Source of the DNA: Brevundimonas sp. NIBR11
GTDB lineage: Bacteria > Pseudomonadota > Alphaproteobacteria > Caulobacterales > Caulobacteraceae
DNA: 64,000 bases
Assembly (NCBI RefSeq): GCF_027912535.1
Contig: NZ_CP115465.1
Coordinates: 531,001 to 595,000, forward strand
Reading direction: 5' to 3'
The notes beneath the pieces were generated by a model. That model was given only the letters and a program-made list of their open reading frames with translations. It was not told where the DNA came from and searched no databases. Position numbers and translations under genes: made by a program. Of the stretch, positions 51,521 to 58,626 are shown one piece after another. The first letter of the stretch is position 1. Each line of letters opens with the position of its first letter.

Positions 51521-52348
51521 ATGATGAAGACCTTCGCCGCCGTGAGCGCGGCCGCTCTCGCCGTGGTCGCCATGCCCGCCGCTGCCCAGGATTGGTCCGG
51601 CGCCTATTTCGGCGGTTTCGCCGGCTATCAGGGCCTCGGTGAGCAGGAGGGCGAGACCGTCCGTTTCGACACCAATCTGGACGGCACCTACGGCGACACC
51701 GTGCGCACGACTGCCGCAGCCGACGCCTTCTCGCCCGGCTTCTGCGACGGTCAGCCGAATGACAACAACGCCGCCGCCGGTTGCGAAGGCGACGACGACG
51801 GCAACGGCGAGTTCGGCCTGCGTTTCGGCTATGACTGGCAGGCCGGCCCCATCGTCTTCGGCGTCGTCGGCGACGCCGGCACGAGCAGCCTGGAAGACCG
51901 CGTCACCGCCTTCTCGACCACTCCGGCCAACTATGTCTTCGAGCGCGAGACTCAGTACCTGCTCGCCGCCCGCGTGCGCCTCGGCTACGCCATGGGCCGC
52001 TATCTTCCCTATGTGACCGGCGGCTACGCCACGGCCCGTCTGGAGAACAACTTCTCCAGCTCGAACGTCGCCAACAGCTTCGCCCCGCGCACGGACGAGA
52101 CCGACGCCACAGGCTACCAAATCGGCGGCGGCATTGAGACCAAGGTCAGCGACCGCATCAGCCTGGGCGTGGAATACCTCTATTCCGACCTGGAAGAGGA
52201 CGATCCCTACATCGTCCGCACCGGCCCCGGCACCGCCCCGGCCACCAACCCGTTCCTGCTGGTGAATTCGCAAGGCACGGACATGCGCCGCTCGAGCGAG
52301 AACCTCGAACTGCATTCCTTCCGCGTGACGGCCGCCGTCCGCTTCTAA
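51521..52348 (+). CDS. OmpA-like beta-barrel outer membrane protein
   Basis: About 275 residues. Signal peptide (ends PAAAQ) then a Gly- and Tyr-rich barrel: WSGAYFGGFAGYQGLGEQEG, LRFGYDWQAGPIVFGVVGDA, AARVRLGYAMGRYLPYVTGG, ISLGVEYLYSDLEEDDPY, and the terminal strand LHSFRVTAAVRF. The last Phe and alternating strands fit Omp25/31-like porins. ATG 51521 or 51524 are equivalent; GAAGGAAG lies upstream. Third gene of the envelope cluster. 109 bp before it allows its own promoter. Confidence 0.85.
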   Translation: MMKTFAAVSAAALAVVAMPAAAQDWSGAYFGGFAGYQGLGEQEGETVRFDTNLDGTYGDTVRTTAAADAFSPGFCDGQPNDNNAAAGCEGDDDGNGEFGLRFGYDWQAGPIVFGVVGDAGTSSLEDRVTAFSTTPANYVFERETQYLLAARVRLGYAMGRYLPYVTGGYATARLENNFSSSNVANSFAPRTDETDATGYQIGGGIETKVSDRISLGVEYLYSDLEEDDPYIVRTGPGTAPATNPFLLVNSQGTDMRRSSENLELHSFRVTAAVRF

Positions 52349-52391
52349 AGGCTCCGAACCGGGCGCTCGCATCCCCCCGGAGCGCTCCCGA

Positions 52392-52429
52392 CGGCCCGGC
52401 CCCTTCACAGGAGCCGGGCCGCTTCTTTG
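52392..52429 (+). terminator. intrinsic terminator
   Basis: CGGCCCGGC (52392-52400) pairs with GCCGGGCCG (52413-52421), then CTTCTTTGT. Ends the envelope cluster ahead of the tRNA gene. Confidence 0.75.
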
Positions 52430-52438
52430 TCGGGAGGG

Positions 52439-52514
52439 TGGTAGGCCCGGAGGGACTCGAACCCCCAACCAGACCGTTATGAGCGGTCGGCTCTAACCAT
52501 TGAGCTACGGGCCC
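52439..52514 (-). tRNA. tRNA-Ile (CAT anticodon, lysidine type) likely
   Basis: 76 nt with encoded CCA. Acceptor GGGCCCG pairs with CGGGCCT (G1 opposite T72 as wobble), D-arm GTAGCTCAATGGTTAGAGC, anticodon stem GACCG/CGGTC with loop CTCATAA, so anticodon CAT; T-arm GGGGGTTCGAGTCCCTC. C4-G69 and C5-G68 and the variable loop similarity to Ile2 favour Ile(k2CAU) modified by TilS over elongator Met. Terminator of the preceding gene runs opposite. Confidence 0.85.
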
Positions 52515-52711
52515 CCGATGGCGAGGGATCGGCCTAGCAGGGGCCGCCGCGCCGGGAAAGGGCCGCGACACTGTCGGCGATTTCATTCCGATGAACGGTT
52601 CCTGCCAGCGGACCCCGTCCCGCCGTTCAGGCGTTCAAGGCCAAGGTTCGGCCACGGCTCGCGCAGAGAACGGGGGCCGTCACCGTTTCGCTTCTCGATG
52701 AGGACCTCCCC

Positions 52712-53473
52712 ATGACCCGCACCTTCAAGGCCTCCTTCCTGGCCAAGATGATGGCTGCGACGGCCCTGACGTTCGTCGCTGCGCCCGCCTTCGCCCAGTC
52801 CGCCCCGACCACTCCGATGCAGGTGCACGCCATGGCCGCCCAGCCCGCCCTCAACCTCTCGGCCTATGGCGAGGTCAAGGTCGCGCCCGACATGGCCACC
52901 ATCACCTTCGGCGTCACGACGGAGGCCCCGACGGCCCAGGCCGCCATGGCCGACAACGCTCGCCGCATGCAGGAGGTCTTCGCCGCCCTCAGCCGCGCCG
53001 GCATCGCCGATCGCGACATCCAGACCTCCGGCCTGAACCTGTCGCCCCAGTACGACTACCAGAATGACCAGCCGCCCCGTCTGCGCGGCTACCAGGCTTC
53101 GAACCAGGTCACGGTGGTCATCAACGACCTGACGAAGGTCGGTTCGACCGCCGACGCGGTGGTCGGCGCCGGGGTCAACCAGATCAACGGCATTTCCTTT
53201 GGCCTCAAGGATCCCAAGGGCGCCGAGGATCAGGCCCGCGTCCTCGCCGTCCGCGCCCTGCAGGACAAGGCGCGCCTCTACGCCCAGGCCCTGGGCGTCG
53301 AATTGGGCGCCGTCCGCTCGCTGAACGAAGGCGGCGGCTACACGCCCCAGCCGCCGATGCCGATGTACGCGTTGCGGGTTCAAGCCACCTCGGCCGATGC
53401 GTCCACGCCGGTTTCCGCGGGCGAGATGACCATCCGGATCGACATCACCGGGACCTACGATCTGGGTCGATAG
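52712..53473 (+). CDS. SIMPL (DUF541) domain periplasmic protein
   Basis: 253 residues, signal peptide ending APAFAQ (about 29), then SIMPL domain: LNLSAYGEVKVAPDMATITF, AQAAMADNARRMQEVFAALS, RDIQTSGLNLSPQYDYQNDQ, RGYQASNQVTVVINDLTKVG, GVNQINGISFGLKDPKGAED and the terminal MTIRIDITGTYDLG. Related to oxidative-stress and IRAK1-interacting proteins, with a shared oligomeric fold; no enzymatic role known. Monocistronic, followed by a repeat element. Confidence 0.93.
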   Translation: MTRTFKASFLAKMMAATALTFVAAPAFAQSAPTTPMQVHAMAAQPALNLSAYGEVKVAPDMATITFGVTTEAPTAQAAMADNARRMQEVFAALSRAGIADRDIQTSGLNLSPQYDYQNDQPPRLRGYQASNQVTVVINDLTKVGSTADAVVGAGVNQINGISFGLKDPKGAEDQARVLAVRALQDKARLYAQALGVELGAVRSLNEGGGYTPQPPMPMYALRVQATSADASTPVSAGEMTIRIDITGTYDLGR

Positions 53474-53482
53474 TCGCTCAGT

Positions 53483-53661
53483 CTCCCTCTCCCCTTGCGG
53501 GAGAGGGAGATCGCGCACGGCGGCGAAGCCGTCGTTACGGCGCGATCGGGCGAGGGGTCGCGCCGGCTTCACCGGTAAGTTCAGCCAAACCCCTCACCCG
53601 CCGGCGCAAGAACGATCGCTGCGCTCTCGCGCGCCGCCAACCCTCTCTCGCAAGAGGAGAG
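53483..53661. repeat. intergenic palindromic element
   Basis: About 180 bp between SIMPL and pirin genes. Left end CTCCCTCTCCCCTTGCGGGA with inverted AGGGAG, inner GGGCGAGGGGT paired with ACCCCTCACCC, right end CTCTCTCGCAAGAGGAGAG. Same architecture as elements at 36679 and 39688. No coding content. Confidence 0.65.
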
Positions 53662-53676
53662 TCGTTAATCGACACA

Positions 53677-53693
53677 TGAACTGTTGCAGTTCA
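53677..53693. promoter_or_regulatory. 17-bp palindrome upstream of pirin
   Basis: TGAACTG-TTG-CAGTTCA (53677-53693), a perfect 7-bp inverted repeat about 70 bp before the pirin start. Likely an operator for a dimeric regulator not encoded here. Confidence 0.55.
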
Positions 53694-53763
53694 AAAATCG
53701 CCCCCTATGTTACCGTTCGAGCAACAGCGCGGAGGGATGTCCCCCCGCGGGGAGACCAAGACG

Positions 53764-54477
53764 ATGATCGAGCGCAGACCGTTCGAAAGCCTGGGCGGCG
53801 CCAACCATGGCTGGCTGAACGCCAAACACCATTTCTCCTTCGCCAACTACTATGATCCGAACCGGATGAGCTGGGGCAATCTGCGCGTCTGGAACGACGA
53901 CGAGATCGCCGCCGGGTCGGGCTTCCCACCGCATCCCCACTCGGACATGGAGATCATCACCTACGTCCGCGAAGGGGCGATCACCCACGAGGACAGCCTG
54001 GGCAACAAGGGCCGCACCGAGGCCGGCGACGTCCAGGTGATGAGCGCCGGCACGGGCATCCGCCACGCCGAGTACAATGCCGAAGCCACCACCACGACCC
54101 TGTTCCAGATCTGGATCGAGCCGACCAAGCGCGGCGAGAAACCCAGCTGGGGCGCCAAACCCTTCCCCAAGGGCGATCGCTCGGGTCAGTTCGTGGTCCT
54201 GGCCTCCGGTTTCGACGGCGACATCGAGGGCAAGGGTGGCGACGCCCTGCCGATCCGCACGGACGCCCGTCTGGTCGCCGCGACCCTGAAGGCCGGCGAA
54301 AGCGCGACCTATCCTCTGGGCGCCAACCGTCGCGGCTATCTGGTCCCGGCGGTGGGTCAGGTCGAGGTCAACGGCGTCCGCCTGAACGCCCGCGACGGCG
54401 CGGCCATCACCGACGAGGCGACGATCACGGTCACCGCCGTCAACGACGCGGAGATCGTCCTGGTCGACGCGGCCTGA
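53764..54477 (+). CDS. pirin-family protein (YhhW-like)
   Basis: 237-residue bicupin. N-terminal cupin has the iron-binding set HPHSDMEIITYV (His-x-His), ITHEDSLGN and IRHAEYN (His), with FESLGGANHGWLNAKHHFSF and MSWGNLRVWNDDEI. C-terminal cupin at about 150-237 is metal-free in this type. E. coli YhhW has quercetinase activity; other pirins sense redox. ATG at 53764 begins MIERRPFES. Followed 91 bp later by DoxX, a common neighbour, and probably cotranscribed. Palindrome upstream may regulate both. Confidence 0.93.
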   Translation: MIERRPFESLGGANHGWLNAKHHFSFANYYDPNRMSWGNLRVWNDDEIAAGSGFPPHPHSDMEIITYVREGAITHEDSLGNKGRTEAGDVQVMSAGTGIRHAEYNAEATTTTLFQIWIEPTKRGEKPSWGAKPFPKGDRSGQFVVLASGFDGDIEGKGGDALPIRTDARLVAATLKAGESATYPLGANRRGYLVPAVGQVEVNGVRLNARDGAAITDEATITVTAVNDAEIVLVDAA

Positions 54478-54568
54478 CCGCCTTGCACTTCGGCCCGTGC
54501 GGCGTAGCTTCGCCGTACGGGCCGCACCGCTTCAACGCGGTCCTTCACAACGACAGGGGCTGAAACAC

Positions 54569-54958
54569 ATGAACATTTTCAATGGCGCGTCGAAATACCA
54601 ATCCCAGGCGCTGGCGATCCTTCGCATCGTCACCGGTCTGACCTTCATGGCCCACGGCATCATCAAGCTGTTCGGCTTCCCTGCGGGCGCCCAGCCGGGC
54701 CAGCAGGAAATCATGTCCCTCATGGGCGTGGCCGGCCTTCTGGAAGGCGTCGGCGGCCTTTTGATCGTCCTCGGCCTGTTCACCCGTCCGACCGCCTTCA
54801 TCCTCTCGGGCATGATGGCGGTCGCCTATTTCATGGCCCACTTCCCGCAGAGCTTCTATCCGGCCGTGAACGGCGGCGATGCGGCCATCCTGTTCAGCTT
54901 CATCTTCCTCTACCTGGTGACGTCGGGCCCCGGCGCCTGGAGCCTCGACAAGCGATAA
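54569..54958 (+). CDS. DoxX-family membrane protein
   Basis: 129-residue four-helix inner-membrane protein: SQALAILRIVTGLTFMAHGI, LMGVAGLLEGVGGLLIVLGL, TAFILSGMMAVAYFMAHF and AAILFSFIFLYLVTSGPG. The GxxKLFG and AYFMAHFPQSFYP motifs fit the DoxX branch next to pirins. DoxX relatives participate in quinone or thiol-redox complexes; precise role here unknown. ATG at 54569 after AACGACAGGGGCTG. A strong terminator follows. Confidence 0.92.
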   Translation: MNIFNGASKYQSQALAILRIVTGLTFMAHGIIKLFGFPAGAQPGQQEIMSLMGVAGLLEGVGGLLIVLGLFTRPTAFILSGMMAVAYFMAHFPQSFYPAVNGGDAAILFSFIFLYLVTSGPGAWSLDKR

Positions 54959-54976
54959 GGCGACGCCAGAAACGAG

Positions 54977-55010
54977 AAAGGCCGGCGGATGATGCGATCC
55001 GCCGGCCTTT
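54977..55010. terminator. bidirectional intrinsic terminator
   Basis: AAAGGCCGGCGGAT (54977-54990) and ATCCGCCGGCCTTT (54997-55010), a 14-bp stem with T-run on both strands, separating DoxX from the convergent phoH. Confidence 0.9.
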
Positions 55011-55031
55011 TGCTTGTCCGGGCGGTGGTCC

Positions 55032-55808
55032 TTACAGGACGCCGATCATGCTCGCGACCAGCGGGTGCCGGACGATGTCGCCCTCGGCCAGACGCACCAC
55101 CGAGATCTCAGGCACGACCTCCAGCCGGGCCGCGATATCGGCCAGCCCCGAAACGCCGGGCAGAAGGTCCGACTGATGCGGGTCGCCCGTCACGACCATG
55201 GTCGAATGCCAGCCCAGGCGCGTCAGCAGCATCTTCAACTGGGTGTAGGTGCAGTTCTGCGCCTCATCGACGACGACGAAGGCGTTGTTCAGCGTGCGGC
55301 CGCGCATATAGCCGATCGGGGCGATCTCGATCAGGCCCTCCGCCATCAGGGCGCCGACCCTTTTCATCGACAGCCGGTCCGACAGGGCGTCGTACAGGGG
55401 GCGCAGATAGGGGGCCAGCTTGTCCTCCATCGCGCCGGGCAGGAAGCCGATCGACTCACCCGCCTCCACCGCCGGGCGGCTCAGCACGATGCGCCCGACC
55501 TTGCCGGCTTCCAGCGCCTCCACAGCCTTGGCGACGGCCAGATAGGTCTTGCCCGTGCCTGCCGGGCCCAGCGCGAGGGTCAGGTTGTGGGCGTCGATGG
55601 CGTTCAGCAGCGCGGCCTGTCCCTCGGACTTGGGCTTCAGCGTCTTCAGATAGGCCTGATCGCGGTCGTCGTTCGATGGATGGGGCGACCAGCCGCCGCG
55701 CGTGTGGGGTGTCGGCAAGCGGCGGACTTTCGTGTCCTGGCCATAATCGGGACCGTCAAAAGCTCCGCCTTCGCGAGCTTGACGCTTCAGGGCTGCACGC
55801 TTGGTCAT
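55032..55808 (-). CDS. phoH: PhoH-family ATPase
   Basis: 258-residue cytoplasmic PhoH. A basic N-terminus (MTKRAALKRQAREG) then the AAA-like core: LKPKSEGQAALLNAIDAHNL, Walker A LALGPAGTGKTYLA, RIVLSRPAVEAGESIGFLPG, Walker B AFVVVDEAQNCTYTQLKMLL, TGDPHQSDLLPG. The ATG at 55808 has GGAGG just upstream; longer readings cross the leader terminator. PhoH proteins are nucleotide-binding with suggested RNA roles; ybeY is not adjacent. About 20 nt upstream lies an intrinsic terminator, so expression may be attenuated. Confidence 0.94.
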   Translation of the reverse strand: MTKRAALKRQAREGGAFDGPDYGQDTKVRRLPTPHTRGGWSPHPSNDDRDQAYLKTLKPKSEGQAALLNAIDAHNLTLALGPAGTGKTYLAVAKAVEALEAGKVGRIVLSRPAVEAGESIGFLPGAMEDKLAPYLRPLYDALSDRLSMKRVGALMAEGLIEIAPIGYMRGRTLNNAFVVVDEAQNCTYTQLKMLLTRLGWHSTMVVTGDPHQSDLLPGVSGLADIAARLEVVPEISVVRLAEGDIVRHPLVASMIGVL

Positions 55809-55826
55809 CAACGCCTCCAGGGCATG

Positions 55827-55855
55827 AAAAAAGGCGATGCTGCGAAAGCATCGCC
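55827..55855 (-). terminator. intrinsic terminator in phoH leader
   Basis: On the minus strand, GGCGATGC (55855-55848) pairs with GCATCGCC (55840-55833), 8-bp perfect stem, loop TTTCGCA, then TTTTTT (55832-55827). Only the minus strand has the U-tract. It sits between the phoH promoter region and the phoH ribosome site, as in attenuators. Confidence 0.8.
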
Positions 55856-56112
55856 TCGAACGAGGGTGGGGAGGAGAGGGAAGGCGACGACAGGCCGTCC
55901 CGGGTCGGCGATGTATCCCACATCCGACGGGCATGCCCGCCGCCGAACCGAAAGCGCCACTCGACGTCCCCCGACATCTGACCGGACCGGGATTGATCCG
56001 GCTTCGGATTCAGGGCCGAAATGGCGACCTCGAATCGCATCAACAGAGTGATGCTATCGTGGTTAGCGAAGGGTTAAACCCCTCACAGGCTTGAGAATAG
56101 GGTGATGCTTCG
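55856..56112. other. phoH leader and divergent promoter region
   Basis: The 304-bp gap between phoH and the gamma-carbonic anhydrase gene. The minus-strand transcript would carry a GC-rich leader of up to about 200 nt ending in the terminator above. The stretch near 56056-56085 (GTGGTTAGCGAAGGGTTAAACC) is AT-richer and likely promoter DNA. I see no known riboswitch. A minus-strand ORF through the leader lacks family features. Confidence 0.4.
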
Positions 56113-56643
56113 ATGACGATCTATTCGCTGGCGGACAAGAAACCGCAGCTTCCGCCAGAGGGCGAATACTGGATCGCGGACAGTGCTGATGTCGTAGGAG
56201 ACGTGATTCTGAAGTCGGGCGCCAGCGTCTGGTTCGGCGCCGTCGTCCGCGCCGACAACGAGACCATGACCATCGGCGAGAACACCAACATCCAGGACGC
56301 CAGCGTCCTGCACTCCGATCCGGGTTCGCCCCTGGTCATCGGCCGCGATGTGACCGTGGGCCACAAGGTCATGCTTCACGGCTGCACGATCGGCGACAAC
56401 ACCCTGATCGGCATCGGCTCGGTGATCCTGAACCGGGCGGTGATCGGAAAGAACTGCCTGATCGGCGCCAACACCCTCATTCCCGAGGGCAAGGTGATCC
56501 CCGACGGGTCGCTGGTCATGGGCCAGCCGGGCAAGGTCGTCCGCGAACTGACCGAGGCCCAGATCGCCGGTCTGGCGATGTCGGCTCAGCACTATGTGCA
56601 GAACTGGCGGCGATACGCGGCGGAGCTGATCCCCCTGTCATAG
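56113..56643 (+). CDS. gamma-class carbonic anhydrase-like protein
   Basis: 176-residue left-handed beta-helix protein. Hexapeptide turns ([80 protein letters not shown]) carry the three metal His: HSD, GHKV and LHGC. A C-terminal helix ([20 protein letters not shown]) packs on the barrel. Family members bind Zn or Fe; catalysis in the YrdA/PaaY group is variable. ATG at 56113 overlaps the stop of a three-codon ATG-CTT-CGA-TGA frame, probably fortuitous. Confidence 0.92.
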   Translation: MTIYSLADKKPQLPPEGEYWIADSADVVGDVILKSGASVWFGAVVRADNETMTIGENTNIQDASVLHSDPGSPLVIGRDVTVGHKVMLHGCTIGDNTLIGIGSVILNRAVIGKNCLIGANTLIPEGKVIPDGSLVMGQPGKVVRELTEAQIAGLAMSAQHYVQNWRRYAAELIPLS

Positions 56644-56834
56644 GACCTGACCCCTCTGCCGAAGGCAAAGGGCGCAACCATCTTACCCCATCAACGCATG
56701 CCGAAAATTCCCGAGCCGCTCTAACGTATTAACAAGAACTGCAGCTCAATTCTCGACGCTCCTCACGCCCGTGCGACAATGCCCATGGTCTTTGACATCG
56801 CAAACCCCAATCCGACTTAACGGACTATCCCGAC

Positions 56835-56852
56835 TCCAGACTCCGGAGTCTG
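56835..56852. repeat. perfect palindrome near PAS gene end
   Basis: CCAGACTCCGGAGTCTGG, an 18-bp palindrome in the gap between carbonic anhydrase and PAS genes. No U-tract. Possible transcript-end hairpin of either gene. Confidence 0.5.
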
Positions 56853-56862
56853 GTGATTTCGA

Positions 56863-57390
56863 CTAGGCGATCCGCCGCCCATCTAGGGCCGCCAGGGTCA
56901 ACGGCGCGCGGCTCGGCAGTCCAACGCCGATCGACAGGCGCGCCGAGAGGGGCCCGACCGCTTCGGAGCGACGCTCCTGCTCCATGATCGGCTGATAAAG
57001 GCCGATCAGGCGATTCGGCGTCCCGTCCGGCCGACGCACGGGGGCGATGACGATCTCCAGCACGCCTCTCAGGCGCGCCGCCTCGGCGACCATCACGACG
57101 GGGCGAGCCTCCCGGAAGATCTGGACCACGGCGTCGGCCACCAGGGGCCGGCTGTCCGGCGCCCACAGCTCCAGCCAGGACACGCCGCGCATCGGCCGGG
57201 CGTGCAGGGTCTCGATCCAGGCTCCCGCCAGCCTGAAGGTCGCGCCCTCCGTGGCGCGGTCCGCCGTGAACAGTTGCGGGACCAGCCGCCCCATGCCCAT
57301 CGGCTCGAAGGCCGCGCGCGCGGGAATCCGACCGGCCTCGGGCAAGGCCGCCCAGTGATCGATCAGTGTCTGCGTGCCGGGATGAAACAT
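56863..57390 (-). CDS. single-domain PAS protein (PAS_5 type)
   Basis: 175 residues. Features of the PAS_5 family: TLIDHWAALPEAGRIPARAA, FEPMGMGRLVPQLFTADRAT, FRLAGAWIETLHARPMRGVS, WLELWAPDSRPLVADAVVQI and VLEIVIAPVRRPDG. No output domain, kinase or DNA-binding part. Short PAS proteins of this sort act as protein-interaction or sensory modules in Caulobacterales; MopJ of Caulobacter is a single-domain PAS protein, but I cannot say this is its orthologue. Transcribed towards the carbonic anhydrase gene. Confidence 0.75.
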   Translation of the reverse strand: MFHPGTQTLIDHWAALPEAGRIPARAAFEPMGMGRLVPQLFTADRATEGATFRLAGAWIETLHARPMRGVSWLELWAPDSRPLVADAVVQIFREARPVVMVAEAARLRGVLEIVIAPVRRPDGTPNRLIGLYQPIMEQERRSEAVGPLSARLSIGVGLPSRAPLTLAALDGRRIA

Positions 57391-57576
57391 CGTCCTCGCC
57401 TTCGGCGGGTGAGGGGCAAGGGCCGGACCAGCCTCAAGCAGCGAGCGGCCGCGCCGCGAGCGTCAGGCGAACAAGAATGGCGACTAACGGAAACGAAACA
57501 CCTTTGCCGCCAGATGTCAGGCTGAACCGGCCCGCGCCCAGCGTGACGCCGTAGAGTTTTTGCAGGAGGCCTGCCC

Positions 57577-58500
57577 ATGCGGATCAAGACCTGGCTGATA
57601 GCGGCCGCCGCCGGCGCCGGCCTTTGGGGGCTGGCCAGCGCGGCCGGCTCGGCCCAATGCAACTCTGGCTGCCAGCCGCCCCCGCCGCCGTGCGATATGG
57701 GCTGCAACCCGCCGCCGCCTCCGCCCCCTCCGCCGCCCCCGCCGGACTGCTGCACGCACCCCGGGCCGCCGGACTATCCCCCGCCGGGCGACATCAACAT
57801 CAACGTCAACGTCAATGCCAACGCCAACGCCAACGCCAATGCCGCGGCGCGTGCGGGCATCAACGCCCGCGTCGGCGGCTACGGCAACATCCGCGGCGGA
57901 GGCGGCGCGGCCTACTTCAACGTCGACCAGCCCTACCCGACCGTCATCCAGAATCTGAATGTCGAGGCCGGCGCCGTCGCCCAAGTCATCCGTGTTCCGT
58001 ACGAAGCCCGCCGTCGCTGGGAGAAGCGCGTCGTCATCCAGGCGTTCTGCATCGATGACCGCAACATTCCCCACCCCGCGTCTCAGGTGATCCCCGACCG
58101 CGACATCGCCGACAGCTATGAGGGCGAACTGTACCGCTGCATCGCCGGCACCCATCTGCAGGTCACCTGGTCGGAGTGGTCGTCGTCCTACGGCCAGGCC
58201 GGCTACGGCGGTCCGGGCGGTCCCGGCGGCCCGGGCGGCGGCGAGACCTTCGCCTGCGAGAAGGGCAACGCCCTGTGGCGCTCGCGAACCGGCGAGATCA
58301 CCTGCCGCATCCAGCGCGAGGAGCGCGACTGCAACGAACGGTCTCTTCTGCGTCGCTACGGCGCGGGCGTGAAGGTCGTCACGTGGGTCCGCGAAGAGGT
58401 CTACACCGAATACCGCGAGGAAACCGTGATGGCCCAAGGCGCCGCCATCGTCGGCGCGACCATGATGCTGGACGGCGGCGTCGGCGGCCGGGTGTTCTGA
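57577..58500 (+). CDS. secreted low-complexity protein, Pro- and Asn/Ala-rich
   Basis: 307 residues. Signal peptide (ends SAQ, about 27). N-terminal Cys/Pro region with poly-Pro runs (QCNSGCQPPPPPCDMG) and six Cys, then NINVNVNANANANANAAARA, an alternating Asn repeat. A globular portion follows (AYFNVDQPYPTVIQNLNVEA, EKRVVIQAFCIDDRNIPHPA, LYRCIAGTHLQVTWSEWS), then a GPGGPGGPGG linker and a Cys-bearing domain with EVYTEYREETVMAQGAAIVG. Architecture suggests a surface or periplasmic structural protein. No family recognised. Terminator at 58592. Confidence 0.75.
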   Translation: MRIKTWLIAAAAGAGLWGLASAAGSAQCNSGCQPPPPPCDMGCNPPPPPPPPPPPPDCCTHPGPPDYPPPGDININVNVNANANANANAAARAGINARVGGYGNIRGGGGAAYFNVDQPYPTVIQNLNVEAGAVAQVIRVPYEARRRWEKRVVIQAFCIDDRNIPHPASQVIPDRDIADSYEGELYRCIAGTHLQVTWSEWSSSYGQAGYGGPGGPGGPGGGETFACEKGNALWRSRTGEITCRIQREERDCNERSLLRRYGAGVKVVTWVREEVYTEYREETVMAQGAAIVGATMMLDGGVGGRVF

Positions 58501-58591
58501 ACGGCGGACAACGGCGCGTTCAGCCTGGGCGCATCAGTCCGGGCGTAAGGTCTGATCGTCGGTCATCGCCGGCGATCCTGAGTGAAGACTT

Positions 58592-58622
58592 GGCCCCGGA
58601 GCGAAAGCCCCGGGGCCTTTTT
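58592..58622 (+). terminator. intrinsic terminator
   Basis: GGCCCCGG (58592-58599) pairs with CCGGGGCC (58610-58617), followed by TTTTT (58618-58622). Terminates the gene at 57577. Confidence 0.85.
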
Positions 58623-58626
58623 CGTC

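Noticed and set aside
55756..56043. Minus-strand frame of 95 codons crossing the phoH leader
   Set aside because: It runs through the intrinsic terminator and the phoH ribosome site, with Ser/Pro-rich composition and no family features; more likely non-coding leader.
56105..56116. Three-codon ATG-CTT-CGA-TGA frame overlapping the carbonic anhydrase start
   Set aside because: Such tiny frames arise by chance; no attenuator context on this strand.
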